Origin: Corallococcus sp.
GTDB lineage: Bacteria > Bacillota > Clostridia > Christensenellales > CAG-314
NCBI GenBank assembly: GCA_023665205.1
Contig: JAMPEJ010000003.1
Coordinates: forward strand, 62,001 to 126,000
Direction of reading: 5' to 3'
DNA: 64,000 bases
Shown here: in pieces, positions 43,738 to 53,326 of the stretch
Layout: each line of letters opens with the position of its first letter
How positions within the stretch are numbered: the stretch's first letter is position 1
Notes under the pieces: generated by a model
Seen by the model: the letters and a program-made list of their open reading frames with translations, nothing else
Database searches by the model: none
Told to the model about the DNA's origin: nothing
Made by a program: the position numbers and the translations under genes

Positions 43738-45126
43738 TTATTTTTTATCTATTTCGTAGCCGCTCGGAGTATCCTTGACGGCGTAACCGAGAGACGCTAT
43801 TTCGTCGCGCAAGCGATCGCTTTCCGCCCAGTTTTTGTTTTTGCGAGCGGCAAAACGCCGTTCTGCCAACTCGGCGACTTCGGCGGGAATATCTATTTGC
43901 GATTTTTCTTCCTTGACTTTGTCAAAGTCCAACGCAAACACTTTGTCAAACTGCAAAGCGAGGTTATAAACGTCTTTGGACTTGGGCAGTTTCAACATCG
44001 TCCACAATATGCCGATTGCAAGAGGCAAGTTCAAGTCGTCGCATATCGCATTTTCGAATTTGTGCAAATATTCGTCCAGGACGGTTTGTTCCGTATTTGC
44101 AGGGCTATTTTTGTGAGCAACGAGTTGAGCGCACAATTTGGCATACGCGGCCTTAGCGGCGTCCATGGCTTCCCAAGTAAAATTGATTTTTTGACGGTAA
44201 TGAACGTTTAGATTGAAATACCGGAACACGTTGCCGTCATAACCGCGTTCGGCAAGTTCTGTAACGGTGTATGCGTTACCCAAGGACTTACTCATTTTGC
44301 CGCCGTCAACAAGTAAAAACTCGTTGTGCATCCAGTAATTGACTACCTTGTGTCCCAGCCAGCACTCGTCCTGCGCTATTTCGTTTTCGTGGTGAATGGG
44401 CACGTGGTCGATACCGCCGGTGTGAATATCGAAGCGCTCGCCCAGATACTTGACGCCCATTGCGGTGCACTCGATATGCCACCCCGGAAACCCGCGTCCC
44501 CAAGGGCTGTCCCACTGTTGCAGATGGTTTGGCGCGGCCTTTTTCCACAGAGCAAAATCTATCGGGTGGCGCTTGAAGGCGTTGACTTCCACGCGCGCGC
44601 CGTGCTTTTGGTCTGCAAGACTTACACCGGACAATTTTCCGTAACCGGGGAACTTTTCAACAGAAAAGTAGATGCCGTCTTCCGTTTCGTAAGCGTACCC
44701 TTTGTCTAGAAGCGCCTGAACCACTTTTATCATCTCCGGAATATTTTCCGTTGCGCGTGGACAAAGAGTGGGACGCTTGATATGCAAAGCATCCAGATCC
44801 GCCATAAACTGCGCCGTGATTTCCGCCGCAATCTCCAAAGGAGTTTTGCCCGTTTCGTGGGCAGACTTGCTCATTTTGTCCTCGCCGTCGTCTGCGTCGG
44901 AAACAAGATGCCCCACGTCGGTAATATTCATAACCGACTTAACCTTGTAGCCGTTGTATTCCAAAACACGCCTGAGTTCGTCCATAAAAACATAGGAGCG
45001 CATATTGCCGATTGTCGCGTACTTGTAGACGGTCGGGCCGCAGGAATACATCCCGACCTGTTTTTCATTGACGGGGAGGAAAACTTCCTTTTTGCGAGTG
45101 AGAGTATTGTAGAAACGAAGTTGCAT
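43738..45126 (-). CDS. cysS: Cysteinyl-tRNA synthetase
   Basis: CysS charges tRNA-Cys. The 462-residue class I enzyme has the HIGH-like CGPTVYKYATIGNMRS, the zinc-binding Cys and His residues (CSGPT-type Cys near 30; FPGWHIECTAMG), the KMSKS loop GGKMSKSLGNAYTV and the C-terminal anticodon-binding region. ATG 45126 is chosen because AGGAGT lies 7 bases upstream; the open frame continues 22 codons. It is divergent from serS. No T-box was seen. Confidence 0.95.
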   Translation of the reverse strand: MQLRFYNTLTRKKEVFLPVNEKQVGMYSCGPTVYKYATIGNMRSYVFMDELRRVLEYNGYKVKSVMNITDVGHLVSDADDGEDKMSKSAHETGKTPLEIAAEITAQFMADLDALHIKRPTLCPRATENIPEMIKVVQALLDKGYAYETEDGIYFSVEKFPGYGKLSGVSLADQKHGARVEVNAFKRHPIDFALWKKAAPNHLQQWDSPWGRGFPGWHIECTAMGVKYLGERFDIHTGGIDHVPIHHENEIAQDECWLGHKVVNYWMHNEFLLVDGGKMSKSLGNAYTVTELAERGYDGNVFRYFNLNVHYRQKINFTWEAMDAAKAAYAKLCAQLVAHKNSPANTEQTVLDEYLHKFENAICDDLNLPLAIGILWTMLKLPKSKDVYNLALQFDKVFALDFDKVKEEKSQIDIPAEVAELAERRFAARKNKNWAESDRLRDEIASLGYAVKDTPSGYEIDKK

Positions 45127-45192
45127 TGTTACTCCTGTTTTGTTGCGTTTTTGCCGCATTTGCGACATTGTAACGCAACGTTTAGTAGACAT

Positions 45193-45221
45193 ATTTTAGC
45201 ACAGTTTGTTTTTCTAAACAA
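45193..45221 (-). promoter_or_regulatory. Promoter of cysS
   Basis: TTGTTT and TAAAAT with a 17-base spacer; ACTGTGC precedes the -10 box. Confidence 0.65.
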
Positions 45222-45258
45222 GCAATGCGGCTACATTTTTGTTTATTTTGCCAAACCA

Positions 45259-45287
45259 TTGCCAAAAAAACTTGACTGTGCTAGAAT
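45259..45287 (+). promoter_or_regulatory. Promoter of serS
   Basis: TTGCCA and TAGAAT with a 17-base spacer; ACTGTGC precedes the -10 box, as in cysS and gap. Confidence 0.65.
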
Positions 45288-45340
45288 ATGCGGTGGGAGC
45301 GCACTGCGACCCCAACTTGTTTGACACAAGAGGTGAAAAC

Positions 45341-46624
45341 ATGATCGACATCAATTTGATTAGAAGCGACGCAAAAGCCGTGCATGACAGATATCTTAAA
45401 CGCGGCAAGAATATAGAGTTTGACGATTTGCTGAAATGGGACGAAGAACGCAAAACGTTGATCGCACGCGTGGAAGCGATGAAAGCTGAGCGCAACAAAG
45501 TATCTGCGCAAGTACCGCAACTGAAAAAGGCGGGGCAAGACGTATCCGCCACAATTGCCGAAATGAAAAAGTTGGGCGACGACATTGCGGCGTTGGATGT
45601 AACACTAAACGAAGTAAACGGAAAAATCCGCGACTTTTTGCTGAGGCTTCCGAATCTACCCGACGACGACCTGCTTGCCGGTGGCAAAGAAAACAACAAA
45701 CCAGTCAAAACTTTCGGACAAAAACCGCACTTTGATTTTACGCCCAAAGACCACGTGGAACTGGCAAAAAGTTTGGGACTTATCGACTACGAACGCGGAG
45801 TCAAACTGGCAGGCAACGGAAGTTGGATATACACAGGTCTTGGCGCAAGGTTGGAATGGGCGCTGTTGAATTACTTTATCGACAGCCACGTTCAAAAAGG
45901 ATTTACCTTTATGCTGCCGCCCTACATGCTAAGCTACGAATGCGGGCTTACGGCGGGGCAATTTCCAAAATTCGAGGACGACGTATATCAAATAGCCAAC
46001 GGCGAAGGACGTAAATTTATGTTACCGACGGCGGAAACAGCGTTGGTCAACCTGTACCGCGACGAAATTTTGTCGGAAAGCGAATTGCCGAAAAAGTTTT
46101 TCGGATACTCGGCTTGTTTCCGCAGAGAAGCCGGCAGTTACAGAAGCGAGGAACGCGGCATGATACGCGGACATCAATTCAACAAAGTTGAGTTGTTCCA
46201 GTACACCACTCCGGAACAAAGCGACGCCGCTTTTCAAGAAATGGTAGATACGGCTTGCGGGCTTGTGGAAGGTTTGGGACTCCATTACCAACTGAGCAAA
46301 CTTGCCGCGGGCGATTGCAGCGACAGTATGGCGCGCACCTACGACATAGAAATTTACATACCGTCCATGAACATCTACAAAGAAGTTTCCTCAGCGAGCA
46401 ACGCGCGCGATTACCAAGCGCGCAGAGGCAATATGAAATACCGCCGCGACGCCGACAAAAAATTGGAGTATATGCACACGCTTAATGCAAGCGGATTGGC
46501 GACAAGCAGAGTGTTTCCCGCGCTTCTCGAGCAAAACCAAAACGCAGACGGCAGCGTAACGATACCTGAAGTTCTGCGGAAGTACATGGGCGGATTGGAA
46601 AAACTGGAACCGCAAAAGAAATAA
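45341..46624 (+). CDS. serS: Seryl-tRNA synthetase
   Basis: SerS charges tRNA-Ser and tRNA-Sec. The 427-residue class II enzyme has the N-terminal long coiled-coil arm (about 30-100, rich in Lys/Glu heptads). Its catalytic core has motif 2 (FRREAGSYRSEERGMIRGHQF, read as FRREAG and GMIRGHQF) and motif 3 (NASGLATSRVFPALLEQNQ). ATG 45341 is set by AGAGGTG. It stands alone with its own promoter and terminator. Confidence 0.96.
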   Translation: MIDINLIRSDAKAVHDRYLKRGKNIEFDDLLKWDEERKTLIARVEAMKAERNKVSAQVPQLKKAGQDVSATIAEMKKLGDDIAALDVTLNEVNGKIRDFLLRLPNLPDDDLLAGGKENNKPVKTFGQKPHFDFTPKDHVELAKSLGLIDYERGVKLAGNGSWIYTGLGARLEWALLNYFIDSHVQKGFTFMLPPYMLSYECGLTAGQFPKFEDDVYQIANGEGRKFMLPTAETALVNLYRDEILSESELPKKFFGYSACFRREAGSYRSEERGMIRGHQFNKVELFQYTTPEQSDAAFQEMVDTACGLVEGLGLHYQLSKLAAGDCSDSMARTYDIEIYIPSMNIYKEVSSASNARDYQARRGNMKYRRDADKKLEYMHTLNASGLATSRVFPALLEQNQNADGSVTIPEVLRKYMGGLEKLEPQKK

Positions 46625-46637
46625 TCCCAAAATAACG

Positions 46638-46670
46638 ACAGAGACGAGATGAAAATCTCGTCTCTGTTTT
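46638..46670 (+). terminator. Terminator of serS
   Basis: A 13-bp perfect stem ACAGAGACGAGAT/ATCTCGTCTCTGT with a GAAA loop and TTTTTG. A palindrome GCGCATATGCGC is seen further on at 46809-46820. Confidence 0.92.
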
Positions 46671-46834
46671 TGTTATTTTGCAAGCGCTCAATGCCGGTTA
46701 TAATAAACGTTGCGCATTGGTAAATATCACATAAACCTGCGGTAAAACGCCGAAACAGAAGTTACATCATAATAAGTATATCAAGCACAGAACGAGTTTG
46801 CCAAAAGTGCGCATATGCGCTAACGTCAATGCCG

Positions 46835-48313
46835 TCAAATTTTGTTGTATACCACTATACGGGCGTCTTTATCCAACGGATTAGTTATTTCCGGATTGAC
46901 GGAAAGCAAATCTTCCTCCGACATATGCAGGCCTTTGGCAAGTTCCCACAAAGTTTCGCCTTTATGCGCCAAGCAGACTTCTATCGCAGGAAGCTGCGTC
47001 TTGTCAAAGGGTTTTTCATAAGCCTCGGTAATCACGCCGTACTCCACCGTGCGGCAGCTGTCCACTGCAATGCACAACTCCGCCTTGGCGGAAAGTCCGG
47101 ACGCATCGGTAAGCGCAAAAGCAATAACGTTTGCAGTAGCAAAGGACGCGCACTGAGGAGCAAGATAGTCAATTTCTACGGTCTGGATAAACGGAAGTTC
47201 CAAACGAGTGCTTTCAATACCGTTTTCCGCCTGAGACAATACCGTAGCAAAAATTATACCCTCTACCTGCGCGCATTTTTCCATAGACGTACACTTGGTT
47301 ACTTGCGAACCTACGTTGACCGCCGTAATAACGTTTTTGCCGGCATCAAGGGGCAAGGTGCAATCGGTAGTCTTTTTTGCCACTACGCTGCCGCAGGGTA
47401 GCGTAGTGGACAGAGTTTTGCGGTTAAACTCGAAGTCGCACGCAGATCCGTATGCGTCGGTAACGACTTCAACAACTCCCACCACGCAACTTTCAACGCA
47501 CAAATTAGCCACTATTTCCACGGTAAAATCCGTATTGACGGAATCTTCGGCAATATCCAAACGCACTTTTGTTCCGCGCACCACCGGAGATATTTTCAGT
47601 TGCGCTTGCTGCGGTATGCCCGTTGCATCCAACTCGCGCTCGAAACGGAAAGGCAAAGTATCGGTAACGATGCCGCCTTCGGACAGATACGTAAGGCGCA
47701 CGGTCGCTTCGCCGGCAACGCGCAATACGCCTTCGGCATTGGTGTAATCGGTAACGCACAGACAACTTTCCGCGAGCAACACGGTACTTATGGTTTTGGA
47801 AGAAGTAAGCTGCTCGTCTATTACCGCAGTTATATTAAGTATATCTGCGGACTGCAATATTTCCAAATTTTCCGTCTTTACAAAGACGTCTTCGCCGCCG
47901 GACAAAACCGGTAAGGAATCGGTAACGTAAGCGTAGGCAGTGATCTCCAACAATACGGCAAGAGTTGCGGTATTTGCGTTAGTATCCACTTTGACGTCCA
48001 CAGTTACCGCATCGAAACAAAGTTTTGCGTCGGGCGAGATTTGCGGATCTTGCAAACTTGCGGAGAAATCGGCATTGTAGGTTTGAGCGGCTACGGACGC
48101 ACCGTCGTTATACAAAAACTTTATGGCTGTTTTGCCGTATACCGTAACCTCGCCTTCCGTCGCTTCGTAGGAATTAACGGTGCTGTCTATACCTACGGAA
48201 AGAACTTCCGCGATATCGTTTTTGACCGACAGACGAATATTTTCCGCAGTTTGAATTTTACCTACCGTAACGCGAACGGCGCTTGTTGTATTTTGATACT
48301 GCAAGTTGGACAT
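46835..48313 (-). CDS. SPOCS (DUF3794) and LysM domain protein, SipL-like
   Basis: This 492-residue protein carries SPOCS (DUF3794) domains in its N-terminal 420 residues, for example VTVYGKTAIKFLYNDGASV and VRVAGEATVRLTYLS-like segments. A C-terminal LysM domain follows (about 445-490, AHKGETLWELAKGLHMSEED ... NPEI). SipL in Clostridioides has the same layout and links SpoIVA to the coat of the forespore; LysM binds peptidoglycan or protein partners. The start is fixed by GGAGGT. Nothing follows for the next 130 bases except the serS terminator. Confidence 0.85.
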   Translation of the reverse strand: MSNLQYQNTTSAVRVTVGKIQTAENIRLSVKNDIAEVLSVGIDSTVNSYEATEGEVTVYGKTAIKFLYNDGASVAAQTYNADFSASLQDPQISPDAKLCFDAVTVDVKVDTNANTATLAVLLEITAYAYVTDSLPVLSGGEDVFVKTENLEILQSADILNITAVIDEQLTSSKTISTVLLAESCLCVTDYTNAEGVLRVAGEATVRLTYLSEGGIVTDTLPFRFERELDATGIPQQAQLKISPVVRGTKVRLDIAEDSVNTDFTVEIVANLCVESCVVGVVEVVTDAYGSACDFEFNRKTLSTTLPCGSVVAKKTTDCTLPLDAGKNVITAVNVGSQVTKCTSMEKCAQVEGIIFATVLSQAENGIESTRLELPFIQTVEIDYLAPQCASFATANVIAFALTDASGLSAKAELCIAVDSCRTVEYGVITEAYEKPFDKTQLPAIEVCLAHKGETLWELAKGLHMSEEDLLSVNPEITNPLDKDARIVVYNKI

Positions 48314-48533
48314 ATGACTTTACCTCCGCAAACTTTTTGAGTGTTCACTGTAATATACGGAAGTTTGCCCGTTTGTAGAACAAAAAAAATAAAAGGCTTT
48401 ACAACGCAAAACGCAATATACTTAACTGGGCGACAAACGCGCAAAAGAACAAACCGACGTGATATATTTAACAGAAAAAATAATTCAAAACGGAAAATAA
48501 ATAAAATTTTAACGCGCAAAGCGCATCGGAATT

Positions 48534-48785
48534 TTACTCCAATGCGGCGCGTTGCTCGGAAATGGTCACTTCTCCGCAAAGCATATCGGTGTAGGAACAG
48601 CTTATCCTGTCTATTACGGTTGCACCGGACAGCGTCACTACGAATACGTTACCGTGTACCTCAGTCAGTACGCCTCGATAGTTTTTTACTCTGTTGCGTC
48701 CGCGGTTTAGACGGACACTTACGGGTTTGCCTACAAGCAACCCGACTTTTGCCTTTATATCGTCCAAATTTGCGCCTTTTTTCAT
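48534..48785 (-). CDS. veg: Veg family protein
   Basis: Veg is a small, strongly expressed protein that stimulates biofilm formation and affects spore germination in Bacillus. The 83-residue protein matches the family: KAKVGLLVGKPVSVRLNRGRNR and KNYRGVLTEVHGNVFVVTL, read as separate segments. The structure is an Sm-like beta barrel. A GAGG site precedes the ATG. The region 48314-48533 has no gene; sigma-E or sigma-A boxes could not be placed with confidence. Confidence 0.9.
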   Translation of the reverse strand: MKKGANLDDIKAKVGLLVGKPVSVRLNRGRNRVKNYRGVLTEVHGNVFVVTLSGATVIDRISCSYTDMLCGEVTISEQRAALE

Positions 48786-48859
48786 AGTTTTCCTCGCTTG
48801 CGGCCGACGAATTCTGTATCCCGCACAAACGAGTGTTGACGAAAATTTGCAAAAAAATA

Positions 48860-48893
48860 CAAAAACGGAATTGACACTGTATCAATCCCGCAA
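48860..48893 (-). terminator. Terminator of the acidic zinc-ribbon gene
   Basis: On the minus strand GGGATTGA pairs with TCAATTCC (one G-T pair), followed by GTTTTTG. It lies 22 bases after the stop codon of the acidic gene and upstream of veg. Confidence 0.65.
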
Positions 48894-48910
48894 AAAAACG
48901 ACGTTAAAAA

Positions 48911-49399
48911 TTATTCCTCTTCATCCTCGTCTTCTTCGTCATCGTCGTCGACAAAATCGTCATCATCGTCAAAGTCCTCGTCAAAATCGTCGGGATAGTC
49001 GTCCAACTCTACTTCCAAGTTTTCTTCGTCTTCAAAATCGTCGTCATCGCCGAAATCTTCGTCGGCTTCCAATTCGTCCAAAGAAATGATGTCTTCTTCG
49101 TCGGCGTCTTTCGTATCGTCGTCATCCAAATAGGTGCGCCAATCGTCGTTATCGTCGTCGTTGACTTCCACAGTCTCTTTATCCCGAGAAAGACAGTTTT
49201 CGCACATTTCCTCATCCATTCCTATATATGCAGTTTTGCATACGGGGCAAAGTTTCAGCGGTTCGTCCTCGTCGATTATATCGTCCAAAAGCACAATGTT
49301 TGTAGCCAACCCCAACTCCGCTTTGCAAACGTCGCACATTTCCTCTTCCGCGGGAATATAGTTGAGATCGCATCTTGGACATTTTTTATATTTTGCCAT
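48911..49399 (-). CDS. Acidic protein with two zinc ribbons
   Basis: This 162-residue protein has two related CxxC zinc ribbons: CPRCDLNYIPAEEEMCDVC (residues about 7-25) and CPVCKTAYIGMDEEMCENC (about 47-65). Their pattern of AEEEMC and DEEMC suggests a duplicated module. The C-terminal 80 residues are almost only Asp and Glu. I do not recognise the family. It resembles adaptor or nucleic-acid-linked proteins in layout but a role is not shown. ATG 49399 is preferred to 49405 because GGTGG is 7 bases before it. The upstream leader of about 140 bases may begin at a TTTACT/TAAATT promoter near 49535. Confidence 0.75.
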   Translation of the reverse strand: MAKYKKCPRCDLNYIPAEEEMCDVCKAELGLATNIVLLDDIIDEDEPLKLCPVCKTAYIGMDEEMCENCLSRDKETVEVNDDDNDDWRTYLDDDDTKDADEEDIISLDELEADEDFGDDDDFEDEENLEVELDDYPDDFDEDFDDDDDFVDDDDEEDEDEEE

Positions 49400-49689
49400 A
49401 GTCATACCACCTTTTGTCTGCCGAAATTTACCATGCAAGCGATACGGAACTGAAACCTTTTTCGATCCGATCGGCGTAACGCCTTTATACCGCGTCAAAC
49501 CGTACTTACGGCACGCCCGAACAGTGCGCAAATAATTTAGCATTATTCGCATAAAAAGTAAACTATTTTCGCTAATGTTTTTTGCGTTTTTTTACACTTT
49601 TTTGTCGCAGATATTTTATATTCATTATGGCCGCACGGTTTTCGGCGGTAACCGACCGTTAAATTTGCCACAACCATTGCCTTGAAGAA
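49400..49689. other. Intergenic region upstream of the acidic gene and udk
   Basis: On the minus strand TTTACT and TAAATT, 17 bases apart near 49535-49565, may start the acidic gene's transcript. Its leader of about 140 bases includes short hairpins (CCGTA/TACGG; GGCGT/ACGCC) with no known class. No gene was found. Confidence 0.35.
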
Positions 49690-49719
49690 TTGACAAAAGC
49701 CGTCCTTTGCGTGTACAAT
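49690..49719 (+). promoter_or_regulatory. Promoter of udk
   Basis: TTGACA and TACAAT with an 18-base spacer. Confidence 0.75.
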
Positions 49720-49800
49720 ATTTTTAACGGCAAAAGAAGACTTGGCTAAAGACTTGTCCCGACAAAAAAGCCGAGCATTTTGCACAAGGAAGGCAAAGAT

Positions 49801-50427
49801 ATGGACAGAATTATCGTAGGCATTGCGGGAGGCACAGGCTCCGGCAAAACCACCATTGCAAAAAAGATCCACCAAGCGTTTCAAAAAGATGCGGTAATAC
49901 TGTCGCACGACTTTTACTACAAACCCCACGACGAACTGCCGTTTGAAGAAAGATGCAAACTGAACTACGACCATCCGGATTCTCTCGATACGGAATTGCT
50001 TGTAGAACATCTTGCGGAACTTAAACGAGGTAACGCAATAATGCACCCGACTTACGACTTTGCCAAGCACACGCGCAACGACGTGTGGGAAAAGACGGAA
50101 AGCGCCCGCCTGATAATTGTTGAAGGCATACTTATTTTTACCGACAAGCGCCTGTGCGATACCTGCGACGTGAAACTTTTTGTAGATACCGACGCGGACG
50201 TCCGCTTTATACGCCGCCTGAAACGAGACGTAAACCACCGCGGACGCACTATGGAATCGGTCATAAATCAATACCTGAAAACCGTAAAACCCATGCACGA
50301 ACAGTTTGTAGAACCGTCGAAAGCCAAAGCCGACTTGATAATTCCCGAGGGCGGGCACAATTTGATTGCAATATCGATGATAGTTGACGCAATAAACAAA
50401 AAACTTGCCAAAAAGGAACAATTATGA
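49801..50427 (+). CDS. udk: Uridine kinase
   Basis: Udk phosphorylates uridine and cytidine in pyrimidine salvage. The 208-residue protein has the P-loop GGTGSGKTT (about 10-18), the YNxxHP-like motif NYDHPDSLDT and the RRLKRDVNHRGRTMESVINQY segment of the family. ATG 49801 is chosen because the protein starts MDRIIVGIAG here and AAGGAA precedes it. It overlaps the next gene by four bases and shares its promoter. Confidence 0.95.
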   Translation: MDRIIVGIAGGTGSGKTTIAKKIHQAFQKDAVILSHDFYYKPHDELPFEERCKLNYDHPDSLDTELLVEHLAELKRGNAIMHPTYDFAKHTRNDVWEKTESARLIIVEGILIFTDKRLCDTCDVKLFVDTDADVRFIRRLKRDVNHRGRTMESVINQYLKTVKPMHEQFVEPSKAKADLIIPEGGHNLIAISMIVDAINKKLAKKEQL

Positions 50428-51221
50428 AAATAGAATTGCAAGGCGCAAGTAATGCGCGCGACTTGGGCGGCATCGCGACGCCCTTCGGAACAATAAAACA
50501 AGGAAAACTGCTGCGCAGCGGAGAACTGGGAGGATTGACCGAAACCGACAAGAAAAAACTTTCCACAATCCCGCTTTCGCGCATTGTGGACCTTAGAACC
50601 GATGCGGAAATAAACAACTGCAAAGATGCCGATATGCAGAACGTTGCATACGTAAAAGTGCCAATTATCCGAGCGACTACTTTCGGAATTACTTTTGAAA
50701 AGGCCAGCGGACAAGAAATAGTAGAAAAAATGGACGCAGGCATTGCCCGTATGAAAAACCGCGGCGAAACGTACTTGCAACATATGGAGTCGCTTTACCG
50801 CAATTTCGTAAACGACGAGTACAGCCGCACCGGCTACGGCAATTTTTTGAAACTGCTTGCACAAAAGCCCACCTCCGGCGCGACGTTGTGGCACTGCACG
50901 GTAGGCAAGGACAGATGCGGCACTTGCACTGCATTGATCTTGCATTGTCTGGGCGCAAGCCGAGATCAAATACTGGAAGATTACCTTTTGACCAACGTCC
51001 AAATGAAAGAAAGCCGCGAAACAGTGCTAAAAAGAGCCGGCGCGATTGCGCCCGAGGAATACATGCCGATACTAACAAAAATGCTTTCCGCAAGCGAAAG
51101 TTACATAGCGGCCTTTTGGAAGGAAATAGACGTCAATTACGGCGGCACGGACGGATTTTTACAGGCATGCGGCGTAACCGAAGAAAACATACTATTACTG
51201 CGCAAAAACTATCTTAACTGA
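50424..51221 (+). CDS. Tyrosine-protein phosphatase, LipA/PtpB-like
   Basis: This 265-residue protein has the phosphatase loop HCTVGKDRCG (Cys158, Arg164) that matches HCxxGKDRxG of bacterial tyrosine or lipid phosphatases. It also has an N-terminal NARDLGG motif that opens this family and LRSGELGGLTE, which is usual after it. The substrate is unknown; some members act on phosphoinositides. It is translationally coupled to udk by a four-base overlap. Confidence 0.9.
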   Translation: MKIELQGASNARDLGGIATPFGTIKQGKLLRSGELGGLTETDKKKLSTIPLSRIVDLRTDAEINNCKDADMQNVAYVKVPIIRATTFGITFEKASGQEIVEKMDAGIARMKNRGETYLQHMESLYRNFVNDEYSRTGYGNFLKLLAQKPTSGATLWHCTVGKDRCGTCTALILHCLGASRDQILEDYLLTNVQMKESRETVLKRAGAIAPEEYMPILTKMLSASESYIAAFWKEIDVNYGGTDGFLQACGVTEENILLLRKNYLN

Positions 51222-51257
51222 CGGACGTTAGAAACGTTTTTTATAAACTGTAATACA

Positions 51258-51287
51258 AAAAAGTCCGAGGAAAACCTCGGACTTTTT
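51258..51287. terminator. Bidirectional terminator
   Basis: AAAAAGTCCGAGG/CCTCGGACTTTTT with an AAAA loop. It ends the udk-phosphatase operon and the converging MFS gene. Confidence 0.93.
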
Positions 51288-51303
51288 TGTTCGGCAAAAA
51301 CTA

Positions 51304-52929
51304 TTATTGTTTGGGATCGTCGTTTTGATTTCGATCGGTTGCATTGTTGTTTTGCCCGCCGTCGGTTTCGTCAGACGGCACTGTTTCTACAACATTTTGC
51401 ACATTTGTATCCGTTTGCACGTCGACGTTCGTTTGTTCCGTTATAACGTCCGTTTGCGCATCGACGTCCGCAACGGTATCGGCACCGCCGCCGACTTGAG
51501 CATGAATTTCCTGCAATTTTTGGGCGCGGAACTTCTTGTTCTCTTTATGCACGAAGTACGTAGGAATAAACATCAACAGCGCCGCCGCTGCCGAAAACAA
51601 AAACAGTTCAAACGGATACACGTGATCGCCCAAACCGTAACCGAAACTTTCCTGTATGGGGAAATACCCCGCCGCCGGCGCTTGGCCGAATTCTTTTACG
51701 ACAGGACCTAGTCCGTCGATAATAAGCGGACAGAATATACTGGCTATAATCATTGGCAAAGTTACGAAAATGATAATACGCACGCCCTGAAAACAACCGG
51801 CCTTTTCCGCAGGGGTATAATCGCGCGCGGTTGCGTTGAATAAGCCCGCCGCCAACAGCGACGCTCCCTCGATCAACGTGCCGCCTAAAATAAACATCAC
51901 ATACACAGCCGCCATGTTGTTGCCGACAAACTTGATAAAGTACACCAGCAATCCGCCCGCTACGCCTGCAACCGCCACCGGATAGAAAAACTTTTCCTTG
52001 CCGAATTTGTCCATCAGCTTGCCGCCGACAACCGCTATTACCGCCGACAGTACTATCACAACCGCAAGAGGAATTACGTAGCCGTCATAAAAACCCAAAG
52101 TATACTGCAGCATAGATATCATATACGGCTGCCAAAACTGCATAGCAAGACCGCTGAACATCATACCGATCAGGCAGATGTAAATCATTTTATGTTTTTT
52201 AACGTTTTTAGGACGGAAACCGTAAACGACCTCCGCCATATATTTGCCGGATTTGTCGGGTTTAAGTCGATGACTGTCCTTCAACAAAAACAACCCGGCA
52301 ACGCCCGCGAGCGCCGTCATGCCGCCCAAAATTACAAAGAAAAGCACCCAGTTTGCTTCCTTTATCACTTCGTTAGTGACCGGATCTATTTCACGCTGCG
52401 TCATACCGGAAAAGCCTACGAATATTACCATAAGAGCCGCAACCGGCATAATACCCAAAATTATATCGACAAAACCCCGGTTGGTTATATCCGTCACGTC
52501 CGTTACCCACGAGGAAAACGCAGCGTCGTTACTCATAGAACCGAACACCGTCATTACGCAGTCCATAACAACGAATACGACCACTATTGCAACCACTTTG
52601 CTTTCGTCGAATTGTTCGTTGCCGAAAAAAGCAAAAGACGCCGTGACCAATCCCCAAATAATATAGCCCCAGGATACGAATACCTTGCGCTTGCCCAAGC
52701 GGTCGGATAAAACTCCGCCGAAAATAGTGACGAGAGCCGCCACAACCGCGCTTGCGGCAACAGTTGCGCTCGTCGCCCATCCGTCCTTGGTAATGTTTGC
52801 CTGAATGTAGTTGGAAAAGAACATATTTTCCACCATCCACGCAAGTTGTCCCATAAATCCGAACAATACTATTGATATCCAAACTTTGGCGCCGAGTTTA
52901 TTCGGCTTTTTTACCACAACTTCCGACAT
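51304..52929 (-). CDS. MFS transporter with a Gln/Asn/Asp-rich tail
   Basis: A 541-residue membrane protein with about 12 helices and the MFS loop GGVLSDRLGKRK between helices 2 and 3, and GGKLMDKFGKEK in the second half. The N-terminal WISIVLFGFMGQLAWMVEN is typical of the SLC45-like or glycoside-pentoside subgroup. The C-terminal 70 residues are hydrophilic with repeats of VDAQTDVITEQTNVDVQTD (read in short parts) and no known function. Substrate is unknown. ATG 52929 has AGGGGAA before it. Confidence 0.88.
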   Translation of the reverse strand: MSEVVVKKPNKLGAKVWISIVLFGFMGQLAWMVENMFFSNYIQANITKDGWATSATVAASAVVAALVTIFGGVLSDRLGKRKVFVSWGYIIWGLVTASFAFFGNEQFDESKVVAIVVVFVVMDCVMTVFGSMSNDAAFSSWVTDVTDITNRGFVDIILGIMPVAALMVIFVGFSGMTQREIDPVTNEVIKEANWVLFFVILGGMTALAGVAGLFLLKDSHRLKPDKSGKYMAEVVYGFRPKNVKKHKMIYICLIGMMFSGLAMQFWQPYMISMLQYTLGFYDGYVIPLAVVIVLSAVIAVVGGKLMDKFGKEKFFYPVAVAGVAGGLLVYFIKFVGNNMAAVYVMFILGGTLIEGASLLAAGLFNATARDYTPAEKAGCFQGVRIIIFVTLPMIIASIFCPLIIDGLGPVVKEFGQAPAAGYFPIQESFGYGLGDHVYPFELFLFSAAAALLMFIPTYFVHKENKKFRAQKLQEIHAQVGGGADTVADVDAQTDVITEQTNVDVQTDTNVQNVVETVPSDETDGGQNNNATDRNQNDDPKQ

Positions 52930-53042
52930 TGCGTTTTCCCCTTGCACAAAGATTTTTGAAAAGCGTCGGTTTGACGTCTGATGAACGCCGAAAAAAAGGC
53001 GACTCAAACTTACGGGCAAAACGCTCTGCAAATATTGTATTG

Positions 53043-53071
53043 ATTGTAACACAAAGCGCAGACCTAAACAA
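53043..53071 (-). promoter_or_regulatory. Promoter of the MFS gene
   Basis: TTGTTT and TACAAT with a 17-base spacer; TGTGT precedes the -10 box. The leader of about 110 bases can form GTTTGA/TCAAAC and GCC/GGC pairs. The stretch 53072-53270 shows nothing else. Confidence 0.6.
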
Positions 53072-53270
53072 GACGTAAACGCGAAAAGGCAAAAAGTTTC
53101 ACGTCAAGTTCGCTTTTGCGCGAAATTGAATCCAAGGCGAAAATTGCGTAAACTCTTGCAAAAACGCGACGCCTGATTACTTGCAAACTATTGCCGCATG
53201 CGTTACCCCGCCTTATATTTCGCGCGTAAAACAGTACAAAAGAAATATGCCGCAGAGAGGTGCGGTACGG

Positions 53271-53300
53271 TTGACCTACGAAAGCAATTTATTGTATAAT
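53271..53300 (+). promoter_or_regulatory. Promoter of the cyclodeaminase gene
   Basis: TTGACC and TATAAT with an 18-base spacer; the leader is about 20 bases. Confidence 0.7.
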
Positions 53301-53326
53301 TTGTATACACAGAGGAAAATCCGTTT

